From Selenomonas sp. ND2010 (GTDB lineage: Bacteria > Bacillota > Negativicutes > Selenomonadales > Selenomonadaceae): a stretch of 64,000 nt of DNA. The DNA lies in NCBI RefSeq assembly GCF_000702005.1, contig NZ_JNKI01000001.1, forward strand, positions 124,001-188,000, read 5' to 3'. The notes below the pieces were generated by a model. It worked only from the letters and a program-made list of their open reading frames with translations. It was not told where the DNA came from and did no database searches. The position numbers and the translations under genes are program-made. This document shows, one piece after another, positions 17,197-26,970 of this stretch. The first letter of the stretch is position 1, and each line of letters starts with the position of its first letter.

Positions 17197-19251
17197 ATGA
17201 GGAAACCAGAAGGCAGTATCAAGACACTGTTTATAACATGTATTGTCGTTATTACGGGTGTCTTGCTAGCGATACAGACATTCATCAATGTATCGCAATT
17301 CCAAAAAGGTATGGAAGCGCAAGTCAAAGCTACGCTGGAACAGCAGGGGCAGGGGATTGCTGCCAAGCTCGATCAGCGCTTGCTGCAGATTGAGCAGAAG
17401 GGCGAAGGCCTTTCCCGTGCGGTAAGCAATATGGCAGGCTATGACAATACGGTTTTGCTCGCGACCGCCAAGAGCTTTATCGAATCGGATAAGCTGGTAC
17501 TCGGCAGTGGCTATTGGTTTGAGCCGAACGCTTATCAGGAGGGAATGGAATTCTACGGTCCTTATCAGATGCGCAAGGGCAGCCAGATCGAGCTGACGAT
17601 GGAGTACAGCACGGCCAGCTATAATTATTTTTCTTATCCTTGGTACAAAGAGGCTCTGGCTAATCCTGGCAAGGTTTTCTGGGATGGACCCTATCATGAT
17701 GATACCTCCGGGACGAATATGCTGACCAGCAGCTGCGGTTTTACCAAGAATGGAAAAGCCGCCGGCGTCATCACGATGGATGTAGGTATCGATGAGCTGG
17801 AAAACTATGTACAGAGCATCAAAGTAGGCGAACATGGCTATGCTTTCCTGCTCAGCAAGGACGGTTACTATCTTGGCCATAAGGATAACGACAAGAACAT
17901 GAAGGTCAAGATGAGTGAAGAGTCCAATCCGTCGGTGGCAGCGCTGGGCAAGCAGGCTGCTGGTATCCAGGAACTGACGCTGGTAGAAAGCGATGCGTTG
18001 GGCGAGGACAGCTATCTGATGATGGTGCCGCTTGCTATCGACAATATGAATCTGGTTCTTGTCGCACCGAAATCTGATTATACGGGCCCGATTACGCAGG
18101 CGAAATACACGAGCATCGTCATGGCCCTTATCGTCATGCTGATACTCTGCGTCGTGCTCATCGGTATTTTCAACCGCCGGGTAGGCAACCCCATCGGACA
18201 CTTGATGGAGGAGGCCGGGCAGATTGCCGATGGCAACCTGACTGGTCATGTCAATGTCGCAGCCAATGACGAAATGGGCGCTCTGGGCGGCTCGCTCAAC
18301 CATATGATCGAGAACCTGCGCAAGGTTATCCGCCATGTAACCGATATGTCCCAGCAGGTGGCTGCGGCCAGCGAACAGCTTACGGCAAGTGCTGACCAGT
18401 CGGCACAGGCTTCGCATATGGTCGCAGACAGCGTCGTCAATATCGCCGAAGGCGCCAGCGAGCAGGCGGTAGAGGCTGGCAATATCCAGGCTACGGCGGA
18501 AGATGTCACGGCACATGCCAAAGAGCTGGTCGGTGATACCAAGATGGTACTGGATAATGCAGTGGCTGCCAAGGCGAAGATTACCGATGGGCGCCAGTCC
18601 ATTCAGGAGGCAGTAAGGCAGATGAATAATATCACTGCCAGCACGGACAGCATTCAGCAGTCCATCGAAAAACTCGACAAGAGTTCCCAGCAGATTGCAG
18701 ACATCGTGCAGATGATTACCGGTATTGCTGAGCAGACGAATCTTCTGGCACTCAATGCTGCTATCGAGGCAGCCCGGGCTGGCGAAGCCGGACGCGGGTT
18801 TGCCGTAGTGGCGGATGAGGTCCGCAAACTGGCGGAAAGTTCCAATCAGTCTTCGCAGCAGATTGCACAGCTCGTACAGGCCAATATGCAGGATATGAAG
18901 TCGGCGGTTGAGGCCAGTGCCAGTGGGGCGCAGAGCGTGCAGGAAGGCATCAGCACCGTACAGTCTGCCGATGGCGCGTTCCAGGAAATCGTTGCGGTCA
19001 TCGATCAGCTGACGGATAAAATCCAGACCATCGCCAAGGGCATTGAGCAGATGGCAGAAGAGAACGAAACGATGCTGCAGGCCAGCAACAATATTGCGGC
19101 GACCAGCGGCAAGAATTCCGATGAAGCCCAGTCTGTATCGGCGGCAGGCGAGGAGCAGAGTGCTTCCATGCACGAGATTTCCGATGCAGCCCGCAGTCTG
19201 GCCCAGCTGGCTGGCGATTTGCAGGCCGAGATGGAGAAGTTTAGATTATAA
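17197..19251 (+). CDS. Methyl-accepting chemotaxis protein
   Basis: 684 residues from ATG 17197, chosen over an upstream TTG at 17164 because GGAGG/AGGAG precede it and the signal anchor then starts normally. TM1 is at about 10-32 ([16 protein letters not shown]). An extracellular dCache-like sensor domain spans about 35-300 ([20 protein letters not shown]). TM2 is near 310-333, followed by HAMP and a long signalling coiled coil with the conserved tip ([36 protein letters not shown]). It signals to CheA/CheW for flagellar motility; the ligand is unknown. TGACTGGTCA occurs in the HAMP region at 18239-18248. Confidence 0.95.
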   Translation: MRKPEGSIKTLFITCIVVITGVLLAIQTFINVSQFQKGMEAQVKATLEQQGQGIAAKLDQRLLQIEQKGEGLSRAVSNMAGYDNTVLLATAKSFIESDKLVLGSGYWFEPNAYQEGMEFYGPYQMRKGSQIELTMEYSTASYNYFSYPWYKEALANPGKVFWDGPYHDDTSGTNMLTSSCGFTKNGKAAGVITMDVGIDELENYVQSIKVGEHGYAFLLSKDGYYLGHKDNDKNMKVKMSEESNPSVAALGKQAAGIQELTLVESDALGEDSYLMMVPLAIDNMNLVLVAPKSDYTGPITQAKYTSIVMALIVMLILCVVLIGIFNRRVGNPIGHLMEEAGQIADGNLTGHVNVAANDEMGALGGSLNHMIENLRKVIRHVTDMSQQVAAASEQLTASADQSAQASHMVADSVVNIAEGASEQAVEAGNIQATAEDVTAHAKELVGDTKMVLDNAVAAKAKITDGRQSIQEAVRQMNNITASTDSIQQSIEKLDKSSQQIADIVQMITGIAEQTNLLALNAAIEAARAGEAGRGFAVVADEVRKLAESSNQSSQQIAQLVQANMQDMKSAVEASASGAQSVQEGISTVQSADGAFQEIVAVIDQLTDKIQTIAKGIEQMAEENETMLQASNNIAATSGKNSDEAQSVSAAGEEQSASMHEISDAARSLAQLAGDLQAEMEKFRL

Positions 19252-19266
19252 TCCTTAAAACGAAAG

Positions 19267-19308
19267 CAGCGCAGTCCTGAGGATACCCTCGGAGATGCGC
19301 TGTTTTTT
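19267..19308 (+). terminator. Terminator after the chemoreceptor gene
   Basis: CAGCGCA (19267-19273) pairs with TGCGCTG (19296-19302), with an inner CTGAGG/CCTCGG pairing, followed by a six-T run. Confidence 0.75.
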
Positions 19309-19462
19309 GTCGTTTTGTCAAAAGAGGAAAACAACTGTCTTTGGAAATCTGGTATCGGTCACGCAAATGGTTGGCTGATTCATAAAAAAATGCGAAAAGA
19401 ACAATGATTTTGTAACAGCGTTCCAATTTTAGCTTCGAAAGTCTTTTTTTGCGGTACGTGCC

Positions 19463-19492
19463 TTGATGTATTTTACGCGGCTATGTTATAAT
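19463..19492 (+). promoter_or_regulatory. Predicted promoter of the PTS gene
   Basis: TTGATG (19463-19468), an 18-bp spacer and a perfect TATAAT (19487-19492). Transcription would start near 19499, before the leader hairpin. Confidence 0.75.
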
Positions 19493-19527
19493 AACTGCGG
19501 TAAATATTTTAAGGTGTGTCCGGTAAT

Positions 19528-19580
19528 AAGCATTTATCTGCTATGGTACTCGGGTTAAATAGCAGGTAAATGCTTTTTTT
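19528..19580 (+). terminator. Leader terminator (attenuator) upstream of the PTS gene
   Basis: AAGCATTTATCTGCTAT (19528-19544) pairs with ATAGCAGGTAAATGCTT (19559-19575) over 17 bp with one G-U pair, followed by a run of Ts. It lies between the predicted transcription start and ATG 19605, so the PTS gene is probably controlled by antitermination. No clear BglG/GlcT-type RAT sequence was recognised. Confidence 0.75.
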
Positions 19581-19604
19581 ATTGGACGAGAGAGGATGTG
19601 TCTA

Positions 19605-21731
19605 ATGAAAGACGAAATTTTCAGCGTGCTGCAGCGCGTTGGCCGCAGTTTCATGCTGCCAGTTGCAGTTCTGCCGATTGCAGGTCTCTTGTTAGGCCTT
19701 GGTGCGTCGTTTACGAATCCGACGACCATCAAGACCTATGGACTGGAAGCCATCTTTGGGGATGGAACCGTGCTCCATTCCCTGCTGACGGTTATGAGCG
19801 CTGCCGGCGGTACGATTTTTGGCAACTTGCCAATCATCTTTGCCGTTGGTGTAGCCATTGGTATGGCAAAGGCCGAGAAAGAAGTTGCGGCACTGGCTGC
19901 GATGATTGCTTTCTTTGTCATGCATGTTTCCTGTAATGCAATGCTCCAGCTGACGGGAAAAATCCTGGCTGATGGCTCGATTGCCCCGGGCGTGCTCGAG
20001 GGTACGATTGCCTCGAGCTGCGGCATCATGTCGCTGCAGATGGGCGTTTTCGGCGGTATCATCGTTGGTATCGGCGTTTCTATCCTGCACAATCGCTATC
20101 ATAAAATTGTTCTTCCGGATGCGCTGTCCTTCTTCGGTGGCTCGCGTTTCATTCCGATTATCTCGACGGTGGTCTTCCTGTTCGTTGGTATTGCGATGAC
20201 GTTTGTTTGGCCGGTGGTCCAGGACCTCATCTTCGGTCTGGGCAATGTCGTTACGGGCACGGGCTACATCGGTACGCTGATTTTCGGTATCGTAAAACGT
20301 GCACTGATTCCGTTTGGTCTGCACCATGTCTTCTATCTGCCGTTCTGGCAGACGGGCGTTGGCGGCAGCATGATGATCGATGGCCAGCTCGTACAGGGTG
20401 GTCAGAATATCTTCTTTGCGCAGCTCGCTTCGCCGAATGTCGCTCACTTCAGTGCTGACGCTACGCGTTATTTCTCCGGTGAGTTCATCTTCATGATCTT
20501 CGGTCTGCCGGGTGCTGCACTTGCTATGTACCGCTGCGCTCGTCCGGAGAAGAAAAAGGTCGCTGGCGGCCTGCTGCTTTCGGCAGCGCTTACGTCGATG
20601 CTCACGGGTATCACGGAGCCGATTGAGTTCTCGTTCCTGTTCGTTGCACCGATGCTCTTCGGTGTTCAGGTTATCCTGGCTGGCGCCGCTTATATGATTG
20701 CGCACATGCTCAATATCGCTGTCGGCCTCACGTTCTCGGGTGGTCTTTTGGACCTCTTTATCTTCGGTATCCTGCAGGGCAATGATAAGACGAGCTGGAT
20801 GCTCATCATCCCGGTTGGTATCGTTTATTTCTTCCTGTATTATTTCGCGTTCTCGTTCCTCATCAAGAAGTTCAACTTCAAGACGCCGGGACGCGAGGAT
20901 GACGATGAAGAGACGAAGCTTTACACGAAAGCTGATGTCAAGGCCCGCAAAGAGGGCGCTGCTGGTGCTGGCGATGAACTCAGCCCGGTTATTGCCCGCG
21001 CGCTGGGCAGCAAGCGCAACATCACGTCGGTGGACTGCTGCGCAACGCGTCTGCGCTGCTCGGTAGCAGATTCGGAGCTCGTCAATCAGAAACTCCTGAA
21101 GGCTACGGGGGCTTCGGGCGTTATCGTCAAAGGTACGGGTGTCCAGGTCATCTATGGACCGAAAGTTGCCGTTATCAAATCGAACCTCGAAGAGTATCTG
21201 GCTACGGCTCCGGATGTTGAGCCGGAGGCTGATGCTCCGGCAGTAGAGGAGCAGGCAGAAACTACGGCTGAGGCTCCGGCAGCAGCTCATGGTGAGCATG
21301 AGTTTTATGCGCCGGTCGCTGGTACGGCCCATGCCATTACGGAAGCTCCGGATGATGCTTTTGCCGGCAAGATGATGGGCGATGGTTTCTTCATTGCTCC
21401 GGCTGATGGCAATGTCGTTGCTCCGTGCGATGCCGAGGTCATGTTCGTATTCGATACGAAGCATGCGATTGGCATGAAGGCAGCTGACGGTACGGAGTTC
21501 CTCATCCACTTCGGCGTTGACACCGTCAAACTCGGTGGCCAGGGCTTTGAGGTCTTCGTCGAGCAGGGCCAGCAGGTCAAGAAGGGCGACAAGCTCATGC
21601 AGGTCGACCTCGACTATGTCAAGGCGAATGCTCCGTCGGATGTCTGCCTCGTAATCTTCACGGGCGGTCAGGCTGTCCATGTAGAAAAATCCTATGGGGT
21701 CAAAGCTTTGGATGCAGTAGCTTCCTATTGA
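19605..21731 (+). CDS. PTS EIICBA, glucose/N-acetylglucosamine family
   Basis: 708 residues from ATG 19605, with AGAGAGG 9 nt upstream. Residues ~1-430 are EIIC (VGRSFMLPVAVLPIAGLLLG, GLHHVFYLPFWQT, GITEPIEFSFLFVAPMLFG). EIIB follows at about 465-540 with the phosphorylated cysteine in DCCATRLR. A Glu/Ala/Pro-rich linker leads to EIIA, with the phosphorylated histidine in FLIHFGVDTVKLGG. The fused order IIC-IIB-IIA means it needs only HPr. Its IIA may also serve the IIA-less GlcNAc-type transporter at 30205. Substrate is glucose or GlcNAc; sequence alone does not decide. Confidence 0.9.
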   Translation: MKDEIFSVLQRVGRSFMLPVAVLPIAGLLLGLGASFTNPTTIKTYGLEAIFGDGTVLHSLLTVMSAAGGTIFGNLPIIFAVGVAIGMAKAEKEVAALAAMIAFFVMHVSCNAMLQLTGKILADGSIAPGVLEGTIASSCGIMSLQMGVFGGIIVGIGVSILHNRYHKIVLPDALSFFGGSRFIPIISTVVFLFVGIAMTFVWPVVQDLIFGLGNVVTGTGYIGTLIFGIVKRALIPFGLHHVFYLPFWQTGVGGSMMIDGQLVQGGQNIFFAQLASPNVAHFSADATRYFSGEFIFMIFGLPGAALAMYRCARPEKKKVAGGLLLSAALTSMLTGITEPIEFSFLFVAPMLFGVQVILAGAAYMIAHMLNIAVGLTFSGGLLDLFIFGILQGNDKTSWMLIIPVGIVYFFLYYFAFSFLIKKFNFKTPGREDDDEETKLYTKADVKARKEGAAGAGDELSPVIARALGSKRNITSVDCCATRLRCSVADSELVNQKLLKATGASGVIVKGTGVQVIYGPKVAVIKSNLEEYLATAPDVEPEADAPAVEEQAETTAEAPAAAHGEHEFYAPVAGTAHAITEAPDDAFAGKMMGDGFFIAPADGNVVAPCDAEVMFVFDTKHAIGMKAADGTEFLIHFGVDTVKLGGQGFEVFVEQGQQVKKGDKLMQVDLDYVKANAPSDVCLVIFTGGQAVHVEKSYGVKALDAVASY

Positions 21732-21782
21732 TTGGATTGCCATAATATTGTGCTGGTCGAGATAAAAGTGTAAAACGTGTTC

Positions 21783-21811
21783 TTGACAGCAGCTATGTTG
21801 TATGATATATT
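21783..21811 (+). promoter_or_regulatory. Predicted promoter of the ethanolamine operon
   Basis: A perfect TTGACA (21783-21788), 17-bp spacer and TATATT (21806-21811). Transcription would begin near 21818. Confidence 0.8.
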
Positions 21812-21834
21812 TACTACATCATCAAGATAGCAAT

Positions 21835-21881
21835 GACGCTTGATTGGAGGCTGGGCCCAGCCTCTGGTCAGGCGTCTTTTT
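21835..21881 (+). terminator. Leader terminator 1 of the ethanolamine operon
   Basis: A 42-nt palindrome with a centre at 21855/21856 (CTGGG|CCCAG) gives a 21-bp stem with a few G-U pairs, followed by TTTTT. It lies just after the predicted start of transcription. ATCATCAA (21818-21825) can pair with TTGATGAT (21884-21891) around it, which may be part of a switch. Confidence 0.75.
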
Positions 21882-21916
21882 GTTTGATGATAAGAATGGA
21901 ATACTTCAGGCAGAGG

Positions 21917-21970
21917 AGCCAGTCTGTTTTGCGGATGTCCAAAGGCATCGGCAAAGCAGGCTGGCTTTTG
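21917..21970 (+). promoter_or_regulatory. Second leader hairpin of the ethanolamine operon
   Basis: AGCCAGTCTGTTTTGC (21917-21932) pairs with GCAAAGCAGGCTGGCT (21951-21966), with an inner GATG/CATC stem, followed by only four Ts. It lies right before the AGGAGGAA site at 21977 and may be a second attenuator or a regulator-binding structure. No ANTAR-type dual hairpin or B12 riboswitch was recognised. Confidence 0.55.
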
Positions 21971-21989
21971 TGCGATAGGAGGAATAAGT

Positions 21990-23381
21990 ATGAGCATGGA
22001 ACATGGAAGCACAATAACGGTAACACAGGAGATGGCAGGGAAGCGTGAGGAAAATCTTACGCGGGTGTTAAAGCCGATTCATCTTTGGGCTTTAGCGGTA
22101 GGACTTGTCATTTCCGGCAATTATTTTGGCTGGAGCTATGGCTTTGCCGCTGGTGGTGTCATGGGCCTCGCACTGGCACTGATTCCGGTAACGATTTTTT
22201 ATGTGACGTTTATTCTCTCGTATTCGGAGCTCGCGACAGCCATTCCGCATGCAGGCGGCCCGTCGGCATACGCACGCCGGGCAATGGGGAAATTCGGCGG
22301 TTATCTGAATGGTATCAGCTGCCTTATCGAGTTTGTCTTTGCTCCGCCGGCTATTGCGCTAGCTGTTGGTGGTTATGTACACGCGTTATTGCCAGCCATT
22401 GACCCGATGGTGGCAACCGTAGCCGCATTTTTCTTCTTTATCTTTTTGAACTATTTAGGCATGAAGACTTCGGCGACATTTGAACTGGCGGTGACGGTTA
22501 TCGCGCTAATGGGACTCGTAATCTATTGGGGGCTTGCGGCACCGCATTTTGATATGGCCCGCGTTGCCACTACGCCGCTTTTGCCGCATGGCTTTGATGG
22601 CTTGATGGCTGCCGTGCCCTTTGCGATTTGGTTTTATTTGGCGATTGAAGGCGGTGCGATGAGTGCCGAGGAAATGGTCGATCCGCAGCATGATATTCCG
22701 AAAGGTTTTTTGAGTGGTATGGCAACGCTTTTGGTCATGGCGATTCTCACACTGTTTTTGACGGCTGGCGTAGCCGATGTGGATGCCGTTGCTGCGGTTG
22801 ATTTCCCGTTGCCGCTGGCACTTAGTGCGGCTTATGGAGAAGGTTCCCTGCCGGTACTGCTTATGAGTGGTATTGGTCTTTTCGGTCTGGTGGCGTCGCT
22901 GCATGGCATCATCGTTGGCTATTCGCGTCAGACTTATGCGATGGCCCGTACGGGGTATTTGCCGAAATTTCTCGCCCATCTTGACGAGAAACATCATACG
23001 CCGGTTTGGGCGCTGATCCTGCCGGGCATTGTCTGCCTGTTTACGGCGCTTACGGGACTTACGGATTTGGTCATTACGATCGCTTGCTATGGTTCCGTGG
23101 TCATGTATTTGACGAGTTTGATTTCGTTCTTTATCCTGCGGCATAAGGAACCGGCTCTTTCGCGGCCGTTCAAGGTGCCAAGTCTTTTGATTCCGGTCAT
23201 AAGTGCCATGATGGCCGTGTTCTGCCTCGTGAGCCTTGTCATGGCATCGAGTGAGGTCCTTCCCTATGTAGTGGGGATTTATGTAGTGGCTATTGCGTAT
23301 TATTTCTTGTATGGCAACAAGCATATCCGTCCGTTTGATGAGGAGTTTGGTGTGCTCGATGCTCTCGATGAGGAAGCTTGA
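21990..23381 (+). CDS. eat: Ethanolamine permease, APC family
   Basis: 463 residues, about twelve membrane segments. The opening (LKPIHLWALAVGLVISGNYF, GWSYGFAAGG) and PHAGGPSAYARRAMGKFGGY match the Eat-type ethanolamine permeases of the amino acid-polyamine-organocation family. It is the first gene of the operon with eutABC, which supports ethanolamine as substrate. ATG 21990 has AGGAGG about 8 nt upstream. The stop lies 2 bp before the eutA start. Confidence 0.88.
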   Translation: MSMEHGSTITVTQEMAGKREENLTRVLKPIHLWALAVGLVISGNYFGWSYGFAAGGVMGLALALIPVTIFYVTFILSYSELATAIPHAGGPSAYARRAMGKFGGYLNGISCLIEFVFAPPAIALAVGGYVHALLPAIDPMVATVAAFFFFIFLNYLGMKTSATFELAVTVIALMGLVIYWGLAAPHFDMARVATTPLLPHGFDGLMAAVPFAIWFYLAIEGGAMSAEEMVDPQHDIPKGFLSGMATLLVMAILTLFLTAGVADVDAVAAVDFPLPLALSAAYGEGSLPVLLMSGIGLFGLVASLHGIIVGYSRQTYAMARTGYLPKFLAHLDEKHHTPVWALILPGIVCLFTALTGLTDLVITIACYGSVVMYLTSLISFFILRHKEPALSRPFKVPSLLIPVISAMMAVFCLVSLVMASSEVLPYVVGIYVVAIAYYFLYGNKHIRPFDEEFGVLDALDEEA

Positions 23382-23383
23382 CG

Positions 23384-24784
23384 ATGGCGCAGGAAATTCT
23401 CAGTGCAGGCATCGATATTGGAACGACTACTTCACAGGTGATTTTCAGCCGTTTGCGGCTGGAAGATAATTCTTATACGGCGGTGCCTGATGTGAAAATC
23501 ACGCAAAAGGAAGTCCTATACAAGAGCCCCGTGTATTTTACTCCGCTGAGAGATGATGGCAATATTGATGCCCAGGCATTGGATCGGCTGCTGCTTACCG
23601 AGTATGCAAGAGCCAAGGTCAAGCGGGAAGATGTTTCCACCGGGGCTGTCATTATTACGGGTGAGAGTTCGCGCAAACAAAATGCCAGATTGGCGGTGGA
23701 AGAGTTATCCGCCGCTGCTGGCGATTTTGTCGTGGCGGCAGCTGGCCCGGACTTGGAGTCGGTATTGGCTGGGTATGGCGCTGGGGCGGCGGATTATTCG
23801 GAAAAATATCCGGCAACCGTGGCTAATTTTGATATTGGCGGTGGTACGACTAATGTGGCCGTTTTTTTAGGTGGCGAGCTGCAGGATGCTTTTGCTTTGG
23901 ATATTGGCGGGCGCTTGGTGCGGCTATCAGCCGACCATTCCGTGACGTATATTTCTCCACGACTTAAGCCATTGATGGCGGCGATGGGGTTGCGCCTGCA
24001 GGTGGGCAGGGCAGCCGAGCTGGCCGAGCTCGTAAAATTAGCCGGGCAGTTTGCCGATATCTGCCGGCGAATTTGCCTCGATGAACCGCTGGAGCCTTGG
24101 GAACGAGGTCTTTATATCGGTCATGGCAAACGGCTGGGCAAACTGAATGCGGTGATGTTTTCCGGTGGGGTAGCAGAGTATATTCATGACGCCCCTGTGA
24201 TGTGCTGGGAGGACGTCTTGCGGTATGGAGACATCGGACCGTTGGTGGGGGTGGCCTTTTGGCGGGCTTTTTCGGCACAGCCACAAGTGAAGCTCCTTAA
24301 TTCGCGGGAACGCATCCGTGCCACGGTTATCGGCGCGGGAAGCTATGCGGTGCGGTTGAGTGGCAGTACCGTCATGCTGGATGATGCGCTGGTGCCGCTT
24401 ACGAATATCCCGGTTATCCGTTTGGAGCATCTTGAAAGTCCGGTTGCATTGAAAGAGGAGTACCGCTTGAAGCGGGATGTTTATCCCCAAAGACAGCAGG
24501 TGGCCATTTCATTGGCTGGACCAGCAGGAAGTTCGTATGTGGATTTGGCAAACCTTGCTGATGGGCTGCTTAGGGCAACGGAGAATGACGCGCAAATCCT
24601 GCTCGTTGTCATGGAACAGGACTTTGCTAAGGCACTGGGACTTTTGTTGAAACACCGAGGAAAGGGAAGGCAGGTTATCTGTCTTGACCGCATAAAGGCA
24701 CAGCCGGGGGATTATATCGATGTGGGCAGGTCCGTCGCCGGAACCGTTCCAGTGGTGGTCAAGACGTTGATTTTTAAAAGTTGA
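23384..24784 (+). CDS. eutA: Ethanolamine ammonia-lyase reactivating factor EutA
   Basis: 466 residues from ATG 23384. It has an actin-like ATPase layout: the N-terminal phosphate loop (GIDIGTTTSQVIFSRL) and a second one (ANFDIGGGTTNVAVF). EutA exchanges damaged cobalamin out of EutBC using ATP. Size and position before eutB match the family. It is tightly packed with its neighbours. Confidence 0.93.
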   Translation: MAQEILSAGIDIGTTTSQVIFSRLRLEDNSYTAVPDVKITQKEVLYKSPVYFTPLRDDGNIDAQALDRLLLTEYARAKVKREDVSTGAVIITGESSRKQNARLAVEELSAAAGDFVVAAAGPDLESVLAGYGAGAADYSEKYPATVANFDIGGGTTNVAVFLGGELQDAFALDIGGRLVRLSADHSVTYISPRLKPLMAAMGLRLQVGRAAELAELVKLAGQFADICRRICLDEPLEPWERGLYIGHGKRLGKLNAVMFSGGVAEYIHDAPVMCWEDVLRYGDIGPLVGVAFWRAFSAQPQVKLLNSRERIRATVIGAGSYAVRLSGSTVMLDDALVPLTNIPVIRLEHLESPVALKEEYRLKRDVYPQRQQVAISLAGPAGSSYVDLANLADGLLRATENDAQILLVVMEQDFAKALGLLLKHRGKGRQVICLDRIKAQPGDYIDVGRSVAGTVPVVVKTLIFKS

Positions 24785-24799
24785 AAGTAGGCAATAGCG

Positions 24800-26197
24800 A
24801 TGAAATTAAAGACAAATCTTTTTGGTCAGACGTATTCCTTTAAGGATGTCAAGGAGGTACTGGCCAAGGCAAATGAGGAAAAATCCGGTGACATGCTGGC
24901 TGGTATTGCAGCGAGCGGTAATGTGGAACGGGTGGCGGCTAAGGTGGTATTAGCCAATATGACGCTAAAAGACTTGCGGGAAAATCCCGTGGTCGCTTAT
25001 GAAGAGGATGACATCACACGGGCAGACCAGGATGCTGTGTCCGATACGGTTTATCAGCAGATAAAAGGCTATACCGTGGGAGAGTTTCGTGAATTTTTGC
25101 TGCGGGAGACGCCAGAGAAGGTCCGTGCCATCCGGCCGGGGCTTACGGCAGAGATGGTCGCAGGCGTGACCAAGCTTATGTCCAATATGGATCTGGTATA
25201 TGCTGCCCGCAAGCTTACGGTGGAAGCTACCTGCAATACGACTATTGGCCGGCCGGGAACCATTTCCTCGCGGCTGCAGCCCAATCACGCGACGGATAAT
25301 CCCGCGGGCATTATGGCCTCCGTCATGGAAGGTATCAGCTATGGCGTGGGAGATGCAGTCATTGGTCTCAATCCGGCAGTCGATACTATCGATAGTGTTG
25401 CCAGCATCCTGCGGGAGTTTGACACGTTTACGCAGAAATGGCAGATTCCTACGCAGGACTGCGTACTAGCGCATGTCACCACCCAGATGGAGGTGCTGGA
25501 AAAGAACCTTGCGCCGATGGATTTGATGTTCCAGAGTTTGGCCGGTTCAGAAGTCGCCAGTCGGGCTTTTGGCATCAATGTGGCCTTGATGGATGAAGCC
25601 TATGCCATCATGCGGGAAAAGAAGCATTCCGCTGGGGAGAATTTCATGTACTTTGAGACAGGGCAAGGCTCGGAACTTTCTTCGGATGGTCATCATGGCG
25701 CCGATCAGCTGGTAATGGAAGCCCGTTGTTATGCCTTTGCCAAACGGTATCATCCGTTTCTTGTCAATACGGTGGTCGGCTTTATCGGGCCGGAATATCT
25801 CTATGATGGCCGTCAGATGATACGGGCCGGGCTCGAAGATCATTTTATGGGGAAACTCACGGGGGTTCCCATGGGCTGCGATGTTTGTTACACCAATCAC
25901 ATGCGGGCAGATCAGAATGATTTGGAAAATCTGGCGATGATGCTTGCGATGGCAGACTGCAACTACATCATGGGGATTCCTGGTGGCGACGATGTGATGC
26001 TGATGTATCAGACGACGAGTTATCATGATGTGGCATCCCTGCGGCGCTTGACGGGCAAAAAGCCTATAGCGGAATTTGCTCGGCGCATGCAGGAACTTGA
26101 GATTTTGGATGAAGCGGGAAATCTTACGGCAAAGGCCGGAGACCCGTCCCTGTTCTTTACGGGGGATGCGATGATGTCGGGAGGTATGGCCGTATGA
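24800..26197 (+). CDS. eutB: Ethanolamine ammonia-lyase large subunit EutB
   Basis: 465 residues, normal length. Conserved stretches include NTTIGRPGTISSRLQPNHAT, ENFMYFETGQGSELSSDGHH and the C-terminal GIPGGDDVMLMYQTTSYHD. With EutC it forms the adenosylcobalamin-dependent enzyme that splits ethanolamine to acetaldehyde and ammonia. No carboxysome-like shell genes are found nearby, so catabolism may be unenclosed or the shell may be encoded elsewhere. The stop overlaps the eutC start (ATGA). Confidence 0.97.
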   Translation: MKLKTNLFGQTYSFKDVKEVLAKANEEKSGDMLAGIAASGNVERVAAKVVLANMTLKDLRENPVVAYEEDDITRADQDAVSDTVYQQIKGYTVGEFREFLLRETPEKVRAIRPGLTAEMVAGVTKLMSNMDLVYAARKLTVEATCNTTIGRPGTISSRLQPNHATDNPAGIMASVMEGISYGVGDAVIGLNPAVDTIDSVASILREFDTFTQKWQIPTQDCVLAHVTTQMEVLEKNLAPMDLMFQSLAGSEVASRAFGINVALMDEAYAIMREKKHSAGENFMYFETGQGSELSSDGHHGADQLVMEARCYAFAKRYHPFLVNTVVGFIGPEYLYDGRQMIRAGLEDHFMGKLTGVPMGCDVCYTNHMRADQNDLENLAMMLAMADCNYIMGIPGGDDVMLMYQTTSYHDVASLRRLTGKKPIAEFARRMQELEILDEAGNLTAKAGDPSLFFTGDAMMSGGMAV

Positions 26198-26970
26198 ATG
26201 AGACAGAAGAATTTGTAAGCGATATATCGCTGCCAGAAGTGAAGGAGCGGGTTCTCGTCGAACATCCGCATAGCCTGGCGATGATAAAGCGGTTAAAGAA
26301 GACCACCAATGCGCGCTTGGGCGTCGGCCGTGCAGGAGACCGCTATCGGACGGAAACGTTGCTGAAGTTTCGCGCAGACCATGCAATCGCACAGGATGCA
26401 GTATGGACGGATATCGATGAGACGCTGATCGATGAAATGGGGTTCTACAAAGTTCAGACTTTGGTGCAGAACAAGGAAGAATATGTGCGGCGGCCCGATA
26501 GAGGGCGGCTTTTTTCGGCAGGAACCATGGCGGCTATAAAACGGGACTGCATCCATAATCCCGATGTGCAGCTCGTGATTGCCGATGGGTTGAGCGGTTT
26601 TGCGATAAATGCAAATCTCAAGGATATTTATGCCATCATGATGGATGGGTTCCAAGAAAAAGGGTATCGCGTGGGAACACCGATTTTCGTGCGCTACAGC
26701 CGCGTGGCTACCATGGACAAAATCAGTGAAGCGTTGGGAGCAACGGTCACGATCCAGTTGATTGGCGAGCGGCCGGGACTGGCCACAGGCGAAAGCATGA
26801 GCGTTTATATGGCTTATGAAGCCAGCAGCAAGAAGCCGGAGTCCCAACGGACGGTGGTTTCGAATATCTATGAGCAGGGCATTCCTCCGTTGGAGGCAGG
26901 GGCTCAGGTCGTTCACTTGACGGAAGTGCTTATGAGGGAAAAGAAAAGTGGGGTGGATCTGAAGATATGA
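26194..26970 (+). CDS. eutC: Ethanolamine ammonia-lyase small subunit EutC
   Basis: 258 residues, somewhat shorter than the ~295-residue enterobacterial protein, mainly at the N-terminus. It has the conserved TNARLGVGRAGDRYRTETLL, FRADHAIAQDAV and the cobalamin-site region VIADGLSGFA and GERPGLATGESMSVYMAYEA. It overlaps eutB by 4 bp and cobT by 4 bp, implying coupled translation. Confidence 0.96.
   Translation: MNETEEFVSDISLPEVKERVLVEHPHSLAMIKRLKKTTNARLGVGRAGDRYRTETLLKFRADHAIAQDAVWTDIDETLIDEMGFYKVQTLVQNKEEYVRRPDRGRLFSAGTMAAIKRDCIHNPDVQLVIADGLSGFAINANLKDIYAIMMDGFQEKGYRVGTPIFVRYSRVATMDKISEALGATVTIQLIGERPGLATGESMSVYMAYEASSKKPESQRTVVSNIYEQGIPPLEAGAQVVHLTEVLMREKKSGVDLKI

Noticed and set aside
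17266-19173. 635-codon antisense frame opposite the chemoreceptor gene
   Set aside because: The plus strand has a complete chemoreceptor with all domains; the antisense product has no recognisable motif.
19692-21743. 683-codon open frame antisense to the PTS gene
   Set aside because: Its translation is rich in Arg/Glu/Asp/Asn with no domain, and it mirrors codon bias of the strongly recognisable EIICBA gene.
21812-21989. Cobalamin riboswitch ahead of the eut/cob operon
   Set aside because: The ~170-nt leader is filled by two simple hairpins and lacks a recognisable B12-box; too short for the usual aptamer.
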